From: JACZSB01 sp965372015
GTDB lineage: Bacteria > Fidelibacterota > Marinisomatia > SCGC-AAA003-L08 > TS1B11
Direction of reading: 5' to 3'
Assembly (NCBI GenBank): GCA_965372015.1
Contig: CBDVAP010000011.1
Location: forward strand, 1-41,346
DNA: 41,346 nucleotides
How positions within the stretch are numbered: position 1 is the first letter of the stretch; each line of letters begins with the position of its first letter. The translations under genes were made by a program, and so were the position numbers. Positions 34,086 to 41,346 of this stretch are shown here, piece after piece. The notes beneath the pieces are model-generated. The model did no database searches, was not told the origin of the DNA, and saw only the letters and a program-made list of their open reading frames with translations.

Positions 34086-34160
34086 GTCAGACACGAGGTG
34101 CTATACCTGCCCGTGGTTCGGTACTTCCAAGATTCAATCATCATTTTCTCCCCTTTCATG

Positions 34161-34234
34161 TGGGCGGTATCCGATTCGAACGGATGACCTCTGCGATGTG
34201 AACGCAGCGCTCTAACCAGCTGAGCTAACCGCCC
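34161..34234 (-). tRNA. tRNA-Val (anticodon CAC)
   Basis: A 74-base cloverleaf on the minus strand. Acceptor GGGCGGT pairs with ACCGCCC; D stem GCTC/GAGC; anticodon stem CTGCG/CGCAG with loop TTCACAT, giving anticodon CAC for GUG codons; T stem ATCCG/CGGAT with loop TTCGAAT; discriminator A. The terminal CCA is not encoded (CAT follows). A TATAAT -10 element (34298-34303 on the minus strand) lies upstream, without a good -35. Confidence 0.97.
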
Positions 34235-34396
34235 AAAGCGGGCGTTAATTTAAGTCGGCCATGTACAGAGGGAAAGCCTTGCCTTGGTAAGCCCCGAATT
34301 ATAACTTGGTCCTTCTTGAAATTCCTTCAGGCATGTATTCCAGCAGCTATACTACCACCCAATCCGCACAGTGATCGTGAGCACCAGCAGCCAGTT

Positions 34397-34945
34397 ATGA
34401 ATCCAATCGGCGTCGGCATACTGCTTTTTATGGCCTATTTCGGTTTTCGGGGATTCCAACGCGGCCTGGTAGATGAAGTCGGCCGCCTGGTAGCCCTGGT
34501 GCTGGCCATTATCCTGGCAAACCGCTTCTCGATCATGGTGGCCGGCCATATCGGGCTGGAAAGTGAATTGGGCCGCCAGGCAGCGGCGTTTATCGGCATT
34601 TTCATCGTGATCCTGATCGCCATGAGCTTAATCACCAAGGCGGTGCGCACATTGGTGGAGCTGGTGCTGCTGGGCTGGCTAGACCGGTTGGGCGGCGTAC
34701 TGTTCGGAGTCCTCAAGAGCATCGTGGTGCTGGGTGTAATCATTTATATAGTCGAGAGCTTCCAGGTCACGGAAGGGTTCGTGGCCCGCCTGGAAGAACA
34801 GTCGTTCGTTTACCGTCAGGCTACCACGGTGAAAAACGGGCTTTTCAAAATATTGACTCTGGACAGCATGATCCAGGATGTTCACGACCGGGTGAAAGAG
34901 ATAGAGCCCCAAGACCTTCTTCGTCCGCTTATCGAAGAGGACTGA
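34397..34945 (+). CDS. CvpA family membrane protein
   Basis: A 182-residue integral membrane protein with four spans (about residues 4-20, 29-48, 64-85 and 100-125) and a soluble C-terminal tail. The opening MNPIGVGILLFMAYFGFRGF, followed by QRGLVDEVGRLVALVLA, and the central SLITKAVRTLVELVLLGWLD-type block are typical of CvpA, known in E. coli for colicin V export and in others as a general envelope protein. It is often found before mutS2, as here (stop and next start 10 bases apart). I choose the ATG at 34397 by family length; the open frame reaches back to 34316. Confidence 0.82.
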   Translation: MNPIGVGILLFMAYFGFRGFQRGLVDEVGRLVALVLAIILANRFSIMVAGHIGLESELGRQAAAFIGIFIVILIAMSLITKAVRTLVELVLLGWLDRLGGVLFGVLKSIVVLGVIIYIVESFQVTEGFVARLEEQSFVYRQATTVKNGLFKILTLDSMIQDVHDRVKEIEPQDLLRPLIEED

Positions 34946-34955
34946 GCCCGCTACC

Positions 34956-37343
34956 GTGTCCACCGCCGGACCACCAGCTGCCTGGGACCCCGGCCTGGGT
35001 GAAACCCTCCACTTCCGGCCGGCACTCACCATCATCAGCGGCTACTGCGTCACCACCGCCGGGCAGGAGGCTGTCCGGTCGCTATGGCCCATCACCGACC
35101 GGCAGGTATTGGAGCAGCGCTTCCTGGCCACTGCCGAACTATACCAGATGGTGGAACGCAAGTCTCTACCACCTTTGGGGGCCTTTCCCGATATTCGGCC
35201 GGCATTGGCGCAGTTGGATAAAGGGGGCGCTGCGCTGTCCGCGGAGGAGCTGCACCAGGTGCGCAGTTTGCTGCAAGCCGCCCGGCCGGTGTATCAATTC
35301 CTCCGGGAGCAAAAAGATATTCCCTACTGGCGGGACCAGACGGCCCGGCTGGATCCCTGGCCTGAGGGTACAGCCCGGATTGACCTGGTGGTAGATGACG
35401 ACTTGAGCATTAAGTCCAGTGCCAGCCCGGAGTTGCGCCGCATCCGGCAAGCTGTCCAGCGGAGCGAGGAGCGGGTGCGCCGGCGGCTGGAGGAGCTGCA
35501 CAGCAAGGCCCTGCAGGCCGGTTGGGGGCAGTCGGAACCGATCGCCTGGCGTGAGGGCCGGTTGGTGATCGCTTTGAAAGCCGGGCACAAGCGTAAAATC
35601 AAGGGGTTGATCCACGGCCATTCCGGCAGCGGCGCCACCGCTTTCGTGGAACCGCTGGAAGTGTTCGACTTGAACAACGAGATCGCCGCCCTACAGGAAG
35701 AGGAACGGGCCGAGATCACCCGGCTGCTGGCGGTCCTCACCGACGCCTTGCGCCCCTATAGCAAGGCCCTGGACCGCTGCGTGGAGACCCTGCATCACCT
35801 GGATATACACTTAGCCCAGGCTCGCTGGGCCCACCAAGTATCCGCCGTGCACCCCAGTCTATCGGAACAGGGTGAATTGCGGCTGGTGCAGGCAGCGAAC
35901 CCGGTGTTGGCCGAGCACCGGGAGGTGGTGCCGCTGGACCTGGTGCTGGGTGGACCGGAGCGGGTGTTGCTGATTTCAGGCCCCAATGCCGGGGGCAAGA
36001 CGGTGGTGCTGCTCACCGTGGGGTTGTTGGTGATGCTGGCCCAGAGCGGTATTTTCGTGCCCGCCAAGGCGGCCCAAATGCCGCTCTACTCGGGCCTGTT
36101 CGCGGACCTGGGCGACCGCCAGTCGCTGGAAAGCGACCTGTCCACCTTTTCGGCGCACTTAACCAACCTGCGGGATATTGCCGCCCACTGCACACCGGAC
36201 AGCCTGGTGCTACTGGACGAACTGGGCACCGGTACCGAGCCCGAAGCGGGGGCCGCCCTGGCCCAAACATTCCTGGAACGCATCGGGCAAACAGGGGCCT
36301 GGTGCCTGGCCACCACCCATCTGAACCGCCTGAAACTGTGGGCCCAGGACGCGCCCGGGATCCTGAACGCCGGCATGGAGTTCGATCCGGGTAAGCTGCG
36401 GCCCACCTATCGCCTGCTTCAGGGGCGGCCCGGGGCCAGTTATGCCCTGGAGATCGCCCGGCGCATGGGGCTGGATGAGGACTTGTTGCAGCGTGCCCAG
36501 GAACTGATACCCGAGGCGGCGGTAAACCTGGAACAGCTGCTGGTCTCGCTGCGGGAGGACCGGGCCGCACTGGACCGCCGGCAGCAGGAGTTAGCCGACA
36601 GCCTTAAGGAGCTCGAAAAGCGGGAACGCAAACTGGCGGGGTTGGAGCAGGAAATCAAGACGGCCCACCGGCGGGCCAAAAAGGACGCCCTGCAAGAGGC
36701 GGAGCAACTGGTTGTGCAGATGAATCGCCGCCTGGAAGCGGCCATTGCCGAGGTTCGGAGCAAAGGGGCGGCACTTTCCAGGGAGGATATCCGGCGCGCC
36801 AAGGACCTGGTGACCGAAGAGAAAGAGCGCATTCAGGTCGACCAAGCAGACCTGATCAAGGCCCAGCCCGCGCCGCCGGCGCTCGAAGATATCCAGCCCG
36901 GCCATTGGGTGAATCTGACCGCCCAGGGCCACCGGGGACAGGTGGTCCGCCTCAGCCGCAACCGGCGCAAGGTCACAGTGCAAGTGGGTGGGGCACGGGT
37001 AACCGTTCCCCTGGAGCAGCTGAGCTGGGCCGAGCCGCCGGGGGATGATAAGGGGTCAACCAGTCGAACCGTCGCGGTGCAATACAAATCGAGCGGCGAG
37101 GGCGGCTACCGCCTGGACCTGCGCGGGGAGCGGGGCGAGGAGGCCGTGGCCCGCCTGGACCGTTTCATCAACCAGGCCATCGTGGCTGACTTGCGGGAAT
37201 TGGAGATCATTCACGGCAAGGGGACCGGCATCCTGCAAAAACTGGTGCGGGAGTCGTTGGCGGAGCATCCTCAGGTGAGCACCTACCGGTTCGCCGACTT
37301 TGACGCTGGCGGGACGGGTGTGACAGTAGTGGAGCTGAAATGA
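34956..37343 (+). CDS. mutS2: Endonuclease MutS2
   Basis: A 795-residue MutS2 with N-terminal core/clamp helices (about residues 1-310), the ABC-like ATPase domain with Walker A GPNAGGKT (about 342-349), Walker B LVLLDELGTGTEPEAG and ATTHLNRLK, a long coiled coil (about 520-640), a KOW-like segment (about 645-700) and the Smr nuclease domain (about 718-795) with LDLRGERGEEA and HGKGTGILQKLV. In other species it acts on collided ribosomes or branched DNA. It starts at GTG (34956); no in-frame ATG is closer to the conserved beginning. It forms one unit with the CvpA-like gene. Confidence 0.93.
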   Translation: MSTAGPPAAWDPGLGETLHFRPALTIISGYCVTTAGQEAVRSLWPITDRQVLEQRFLATAELYQMVERKSLPPLGAFPDIRPALAQLDKGGAALSAEELHQVRSLLQAARPVYQFLREQKDIPYWRDQTARLDPWPEGTARIDLVVDDDLSIKSSASPELRRIRQAVQRSEERVRRRLEELHSKALQAGWGQSEPIAWREGRLVIALKAGHKRKIKGLIHGHSGSGATAFVEPLEVFDLNNEIAALQEEERAEITRLLAVLTDALRPYSKALDRCVETLHHLDIHLAQARWAHQVSAVHPSLSEQGELRLVQAANPVLAEHREVVPLDLVLGGPERVLLISGPNAGGKTVVLLTVGLLVMLAQSGIFVPAKAAQMPLYSGLFADLGDRQSLESDLSTFSAHLTNLRDIAAHCTPDSLVLLDELGTGTEPEAGAALAQTFLERIGQTGAWCLATTHLNRLKLWAQDAPGILNAGMEFDPGKLRPTYRLLQGRPGASYALEIARRMGLDEDLLQRAQELIPEAAVNLEQLLVSLREDRAALDRRQQELADSLKELEKRERKLAGLEQEIKTAHRRAKKDALQEAEQLVVQMNRRLEAAIAEVRSKGAALSREDIRRAKDLVTEEKERIQVDQADLIKAQPAPPALEDIQPGHWVNLTAQGHRGQVVRLSRNRRKVTVQVGGARVTVPLEQLSWAEPPGDDKGSTSRTVAVQYKSSGEGGYRLDLRGERGEEAVARLDRFINQAIVADLRELEIIHGKGTGILQKLVRESLAEHPQVSTYRFADFDAGGTGVTVVELK

Positions 37344-37441
37344 CTGTGCCACCCGGACCGGGCGGGAGGACTTTAGTTCACCGCTGCCGACGGATTGAGT
37401 ATATTTGCCTATCAACTAACCTTAATAAAGAAGCCAATGCC

Positions 37442-39151
37442 ATGACCAAAACACTAGCTATAAACCGTTATTCCCGACTGAACAGCCAACTGCGACTTGG
37501 GCTCCGCCGGCTGTTGTTGCCCCTGCCACTGCTACTGCCACTGCTACTTTCTTCCTGCGGTCAAGCACCGGACTACGACGTAATCATTCGCGGGGGCACT
37601 ATTTACGACGGCAGCGGCGGTGAACCGTACCCGGCCGACCTGGCCCTGGCGGGGGACACCATCGCCGCCATCGGTGACTTGGATACCCTCACCGCCCGGC
37701 TGGAGATCGACGCCGCCGGGTTAGCGGTGGCGCCGGGCTTTATCAACATGCTCAGTTGGGCCGACGAGTCGTTGATTGAGGACGGCCACTCCCAAAGCGA
37801 TATCCGCCAGGGCGTGACCCTGGAGGTTATGGGTGAGGGCTGGTCGCAAGGCCCCATTAGTGAAAAGATGAAGATTGAGGAGACCGAGCGCCAGGGCGAT
37901 ATCAAGTACGACATCACCTGGACTACCCTGGGGGAATACTTGGAGCATTTGGAAGAGCGGGGGATCTCAACCAACGTGGCCTCATTTGTAGGCGCCGCCA
38001 CGGTGCGCATCCACGAAATCGGTTACGAAGACCGCCCGGCCACCCCTGAAGAGCTGGAGCGTATGCAGGCCCTGGTGCGGCAGGCCATGGAGGAAGGGGC
38101 CGTGGGGGTGGGCTCGTCGTTACCCTATATTCCGGCCAATTTCGCCCCCACCGAGGAGCTGATTACCTTGTCCGCAGTGGCCGCCGAGTACGACGGGATG
38201 TACATCTCCCACATCCGTAGCGAGGGCGATGAGGTGTTCGAGTCGCTGGACGAATTTTTCACCATTGTGAAGCAGGCCGCTATCCGCGGCGAGGTCTACC
38301 ACTTGAAAGTTTCGCAAAAGCAGAACTACCACAAGCTGGACGAAGTGATCCGGCGGATCGAGGCCGCCCAGTCCTCAGGTTTGGCAGTCACCGCCGATAT
38401 GTACACCTATCACGCCAGCTCCACCGGCCTGAGTTACGTCATGCCGGCCTGGGTGCAGGAAGGGGGCCACGATGACTTCGTCCAGCGGCTGAAGGACCCG
38501 CAAGTGCGGGAGCGCCTGGTGGACGAAATGGACATGATTCCCCCCGAAGATATCCTGTTGGTGAGTTTCCGGCAGGACAGCATGCGCCACCTGACCGGCA
38601 AGACCCTGGCGGATGTGGCGGCCCTGTGGGGCCAGTCGGCGGAGGAAACGGCCATGGACCTGATTATTCGTGACGACAGCCGCATCGGGACGGTCCGTTT
38701 CACCATGAGCGAGGAAAACATCCGCCGTAAGATCGCCCTGCCGTGGGTGAGCTTCTGCTCGGACGCCGGCTCCCTGGCGCCGGAACCGCCTTTCACCAAC
38801 TCCCAGCCCCATCCCCGGGCCTACGGCTCCTTCGCCCGCCTGCTGGGTAAGTACGTGCGGGAGGAGCGGCTGGTATCGCTGGCCGAGGCGGTCAGGCGGC
38901 TGACTTCCTTCCCGGCCACCAACTTACGGCTCAAAGGGCGGGGCACCCTGGCGCCCGGTTATTTCGCCGACGTAGTGGTCTTCGATCCGGCCGCTATCAC
39001 GGATCATGCCACCTTTGAGCAGCCCCACCAGTACGCTACCGGAGTGCAGGATGTGTTCGTCAATGGCGAACAGGTGCTCAATGGCGGTGAGCACACCGGC
39101 GCCACCCCGGGGCGGTTTGTGAAGGGACCGGGCTGGACGGGCTGGCAATAG
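37442..39151 (+). CDS. D-aminoacylase-like amidohydrolase lipoprotein
   Basis: A 569-residue amidohydrolase of the N-acyl-D-amino-acid deacylase group, with lipoprotein signal (LLRLLLPLPL-like core ending LLLSSCG). The start is YDVIIRGGTIYDGSGGEPYP, then the segment where metal-binding HxH is normal (GFIDxHxH) reads GFINMLSWADESL. Family C/E at the GNCG position reads MGEGWSQ. Retained features are SHIRSEGDE (His), VYHLKVSQKQNYHKLDEV, and FCSDAGSLAPEPP (Asp), so the site may bind one metal only, or none. The ATG at 37442 is chosen for the signal; a longer frame from 37340 overlaps the mutS2 stop (ATGA). A 3' relic of a second copy is at 40093-40181. Confidence 0.85.
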   Translation: MTKTLAINRYSRLNSQLRLGLRRLLLPLPLLLPLLLSSCGQAPDYDVIIRGGTIYDGSGGEPYPADLALAGDTIAAIGDLDTLTARLEIDAAGLAVAPGFINMLSWADESLIEDGHSQSDIRQGVTLEVMGEGWSQGPISEKMKIEETERQGDIKYDITWTTLGEYLEHLEERGISTNVASFVGAATVRIHEIGYEDRPATPEELERMQALVRQAMEEGAVGVGSSLPYIPANFAPTEELITLSAVAAEYDGMYISHIRSEGDEVFESLDEFFTIVKQAAIRGEVYHLKVSQKQNYHKLDEVIRRIEAAQSSGLAVTADMYTYHASSTGLSYVMPAWVQEGGHDDFVQRLKDPQVRERLVDEMDMIPPEDILLVSFRQDSMRHLTGKTLADVAALWGQSAEETAMDLIIRDDSRIGTVRFTMSEENIRRKIALPWVSFCSDAGSLAPEPPFTNSQPHPRAYGSFARLLGKYVREERLVSLAEAVRRLTSFPATNLRLKGRGTLAPGYFADVVVFDPAAITDHATFEQPHQYATGVQDVFVNGEQVLNGGEHTGATPGRFVKGPGWTGWQ

Positions 39152-39177
39152 GGGCGGCCTGAGGGGACTAATTTGTG

Positions 39178-39206
39178 TTGCATAACGGGTGCCGATTGTG
39201 TATACT
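39178..39206 (+). promoter_or_regulatory. Sigma70-type promoter of the toxin-antitoxin pair
   Basis: TTGCAT (39178-39183), a 17-base spacer, and TATACT (39201-39206), one base from the consensus -10. The antitoxin ATG lies 24 bases downstream. The -10 overlaps a GTATAC palindrome (39200-39205), a plausible core of an antitoxin operator. Confidence 0.65.
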
Positions 39207-39230
39207 ATCGTAGCACTATAAGGAGCATCC

Positions 39231-39521
39231 ATGCGCTTTATCTCCGTAAGGGAGCTACGTAACAACTCCGGAAAGGTTTGGCGGGACCTGCTGCCAGCTG
39301 AGCAAGAACTGATAGTGACCTCCAATGGCAAGCCGGTAGCGCTGCTGTCAGCTGTGGACGGGGACCACCTGGAGGAATCCCTGGCAGCTCTACGGCGGGC
39401 GAAGGCTATGGTCGCTACGGACGCCATGCAGCAGCACGCCTTAAGGAAGGGTCTCGATACCATGTCCTTGGAGGAGATTAATACAGTAATCCGTGCGGTC
39501 CGCCGGGAACGGCTTGAGTGA
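39231..39521 (+). CDS. Phd/YefM-type antitoxin
   Basis: A 96-residue DNA-binding antitoxin. The N-terminal Phd/YefM fold is seen in FISVRELRNNSGKVWRDL, TSNGKPVALLSAVD; the C-terminal half (residues about 45-96) is helical and should wrap the toxin. AAGGAG lies six bases before the ATG. It is the first gene of a two-gene operon, the toxin gene overlapping by four bases (GTGA). Such antitoxins repress their own promoter. Confidence 0.88.
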   Translation: MRFISVRELRNNSGKVWRDLLPAEQELIVTSNGKPVALLSAVDGDHLEESLAALRRAKAMVATDAMQQHALRKGLDTMSLEEINTVIRAVRRERLE

Positions 39522-39928
39522 GGGTTGTTGTAGACACAAATGTATTGGTCTCTGCCTATCTAAATCCTTTTGGTGTGCCTGGTGAAATTGCTCGTTTGGT
39601 ATCATCAGGAAGATTAATCCTTTGTTACGATGCCCGGATCATGTGGGAATACAGTCAAGTGCTTTCACGAGCAGAATTTTCATTTGATCCAAACCATGTG
39701 AAGGATCTGTTGGATCAGATCAAATTCTCTGGCCATCTCATCACAACTGTTCCGCTACCCATCGGATTGCCGGATAAAAGCGACGAGCCCTTTCTAGAAG
39801 TGGCCTTAGCCGGGCAAGTCGAATACCTGGTAACCGGTAATACCAGGCATTTTCCGAAGGATAGATGCCAGGGAATAAAGGTCGGGACACCGGTTGAATT
39901 CATGGAGTATTTTCGCGCGTCGATTTGA
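39518..39928 (+). CDS. PIN-domain toxin (COG1569-like)
   Basis: A 136-residue PIN-fold RNase, the toxin partner of the upstream antitoxin. Acidic residues are in VVVDTNVLVSAY (Asp at 6), MWEYSQVL (Glu), and KSDEPFLEVALAG (Asp/Glu); the last acidic position in LVTGNTRHF carries Asn where Asp is common. GTG start overlaps the antitoxin stop. The coding sequence is clearly more AT-rich than its neighbours, with codons such as ATA-poor but TTT/ATT/AAT-rich runs, hinting at acquisition by transfer. Confidence 0.88.
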   Translation: MRVVVDTNVLVSAYLNPFGVPGEIARLVSSGRLILCYDARIMWEYSQVLSRAEFSFDPNHVKDLLDQIKFSGHLITTVPLPIGLPDKSDEPFLEVALAGQVEYLVTGNTRHFPKDRCQGIKVGTPVEFMEYFRASI

Positions 39929-40206
39929 TCTCGATTATCACTACGTCCTTGGGAAACCGTGGGCTTTTGCTATCCCTCCATATTTAAGCTTACATTCAGC
40001 ACGTTCACCTGAACCAATACGATGCCACAACAATCCAGGCTATCTACTTTTATTACCGAGCTCCGCTGCCGTAGAGTGTTCCGGGTGGCTGCCGTGAATG
40101 GTGGTGCTCAATGGCGGCGAGCACACCGGTACCACACCGGACCGGTTTGTGAAGGGTCCAGGGTGGAAAGGTAACCAGTAAAGACCAACTAAAGGAGACT
40201 ATCGTC
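39929..40206. other. Spacer with a gene relic
   Basis: The first part (39929-40092) matches nothing I recognise. The rest carries the relic described next and a ribosome binding site AAGGAGA for the serine hydrolase gene at about 40190-40196. Confidence 0.5.
40093..40181 (+). pseudogene. 3' relic of a second D-aminoacylase-like gene
   Basis: From 40104 to 40181 the frame encodes VLNGGEHTGTTPDRFVKGPG and then WKGNQ, stop, matching the C-terminus of the amidohydrolase gene (VLNGGEHTGATPGRFVKGPG, WTGWQ, stop) with four changes in 25 residues, but with about 16 base changes in 78. GTGAATGGT (40093-40101) matches its upstream VNG with a five-base deletion. The synonymous bias implies a former working paralog rather than a recent duplication. 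Everything upstream of this piece is missing. Confidence 0.85.
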
Positions 40207-41346
40207 ATGGTCAAAAGAACCCTCGCGCTGCTGGCACTTCTTTTCACCGCTTCCCTGCTGCAGGGCGGCAGCCGTTTCCTGGATAAACACGCTTCCGTGG
40301 ACGACGCCATTACCCTGCTGGACCTGTGGATCAAGGAGCAGCTGGCCTACCGCCAGCTGCCCAGCCTGACCATCGGCATCGTGTATGACCAGCAGCTGAT
40401 CTGGGCCCAGGGCTACGGGTATGCCGACCTGGACCGGCAGGTACCGGCCACTCCCCAAACGCTCTACCGGATCGCGTCCATTACCAAGACCTTCACCTCT
40501 ACGGCCATCATGCAGCTGCGCGATGCCGGCCGGCTGCGCCTGGACGATCCGGTGGTGGACTACCTGCCGTGGTTCCAATTGCAAAATGCATTTGACCAGG
40601 CCCCCGCAGTCACCATCCGCCACCTGCTGACCCACACCGCCGGGTTGCCCAGGGAGGCGGCCTATCCCTACTGGACCGACCACAACTTTCCCACCCGGGA
40701 GCAGATCAGGGAGGCGTTGCCCGACCAGCCCATGATCTATCCCCCCGGCTCCACCTACAAGTACACCAACCTGGGCATGGCCCTGCTGGGTGAGGTGCTG
40801 GCGGCGGCCTCCGGGGAGCCGTGGGATCAGTACGTCCAGGACCATATCATGGAGCCGTTGGGCATGACCAGCTCCGCCGTGATCCCCACCGATGAGCATC
40901 GCGCCCGGTCTGCGGTGGCCTACGACCGCCGCCTACCCGATGGCAGCCGCCAGGACGACTACTACCCGGTGACCAACGGCATCGCTCCCGCCGCCAGCAT
41001 CGCCTCCAACATAGAGGACATGGCCAAGTACGCCATGCTCCAGTTCCGCACAGGGAGCGCCGGCGGCTCGCAGATCCTGAAAGGCAGCTCACTGGAAGAG
41101 ATGCACCGCTGCCAGTTTGTATACAACAGTTGGTCCGGAGGCCGGGCGTTGGGTTTCGGCGTCACCCGGCGCAGCGGCAAAACACTGGTGTCCCACGGTG
41201 GCTGGGTGAGCAGTTACCGCACCCACCTGATGTTCAATCCCGCCGAGAAGATCGCCGTCATCGTCATGACCGGCGCCGCCGATGCCAGGCCGTACCGCTA
41301 CAGCTACCAGGCCTACGACCTGGTAGGCCCCGCCATCATCGAGGCC
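40207..41346 (+). CDS. Serine beta-lactamase-fold hydrolase (partial)
   Basis: At least 380 residues, open at the window end. Signal peptide MVKRTLALLALLFTASLLQG; then the class C beta-lactamase/esterase/D-aminopeptidase fold with nucleophile S-x-x-K in RIASITKTFTST (about residue 97), YTN (about 186) and HGGWVSS (about 332) as the third motif. It should act in the periplasm as a peptidase, esterase or D-aminopeptidase; beta-lactamase action is only one possibility. AAGGAGA before the ATG supports the start. Its nearness to the D-aminoacylase-like gene and relic suggests joint handling of D-amino-acid peptides, perhaps from peptidoglycan. Confidence 0.9.
   Translation, partial: MVKRTLALLALLFTASLLQGGSRFLDKHASVDDAITLLDLWIKEQLAYRQLPSLTIGIVYDQQLIWAQGYGYADLDRQVPATPQTLYRIASITKTFTSTAIMQLRDAGRLRLDDPVVDYLPWFQLQNAFDQAPAVTIRHLLTHTAGLPREAAYPYWTDHNFPTREQIREALPDQPMIYPPGSTYKYTNLGMALLGEVLAAASGEPWDQYVQDHIMEPLGMTSSAVIPTDEHRARSAVAYDRRLPDGSRQDDYYPVTNGIAPAASIASNIEDMAKYAMLQFRTGSAGGSQILKGSSLEEMHRCQFVYNSWSGGRALGFGVTRRSGKTLVSHGGWVSSYRTHLMFNPAEKIAVIVMTGAADARPYRYSYQAYDLVGPAIIEA

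Noticed and set aside
34041..34094. Longer N-terminus for the zinc-ribbon protein
   Set aside because: The extension reads through a Rho-independent terminator; the ATG at 34040 begins at the conserved coiled coil.

Overview
The window looks like a stretch of chromosome from a moderately GC-rich, Gram-negative bacterium, most likely of the Fibrobacterota-Chlorobi-Bacteroidota (FCB) side of the tree, perhaps a Neomarinimicrobiota- or Calditrichota-like lineage. The pointers are a TonB-family protein of the short single-domain type, a decayed C-terminal sorting domain of the type IX secretion/FlgD-like kind, a YbeY with Asp in place of the third zinc His, lipoprotein signals, and an abundance of multiheme c-type cytochromes. 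The phylum is an inference; no 16S gene is present.

Layout. 1-397: no recognisable gene, a long C/G run and a strong hairpin. 398-2960: M20 (PepT-like) peptidase and YfcC-type carrier. 2970-5075: MurG-like glycosyltransferase (minus), a gap, and a TonB-domain protein. 5125-9447: carAB (minus). 9698-14074: FKBP lipoprotein, a Rieske-glutamate synthase fusion whose 3' end runs into a relic of an ABC permease, then an ABC ATPase/permease pair. 14075-14870: gene-poor, repeat-rich scar with an 11/22-bp minisatellite and a relic of a secretion sorting domain.

14871-23452 is the most interesting block: a divergent respiratory cluster. Leftward: an eight-heme membrane-anchored cytochrome, a four-cluster ferredoxin and an NrfD-type quinone-interacting membrane protein. 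Rightward: a tetraheme cytochrome c554-like protein, a NapC-like cytochrome with 17 CXXCH plus one CX4CH motif, a Rieske protein, a b6-type cytochrome b fused to subunit IV, and a tail-anchored nine-heme cytochrome. In total 38 CXXCH plus one CX4CH. I infer two (mena)quinol-oxidising modules feeding a multiheme wire; the terminal acceptor is not visible here.

23672-34234: DUF1883 protein, then a tight leftward housekeeping run read from right to left: tRNA-Val(CAC), terminator, zinc-ribbon protein, RNase P RNA, recJ, fabH, acyl-CoA dehydrogenase, pgpH-like HD hydrolase, ybeY, corC-like, mazG, mostly joined by 4-base stop/start overlaps. 34397-39151: CvpA-like protein, MutS2, and a D-aminoacylase-like lipoprotein that lacks the usual metal-binding HxH. 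39178-39928: a Phd/YefM-PIN toxin-antitoxin pair with a good promoter, followed by the 3' relic of a second D-aminoacylase copy (40104-40181) and a beta-lactamase-fold serine hydrolase that runs off the end of the window.

A recurring theme is small diverged duplicates of neighbouring genes left behind at junctions (12078-12195 and 40093-40181), which record past tandem duplication and deletion.
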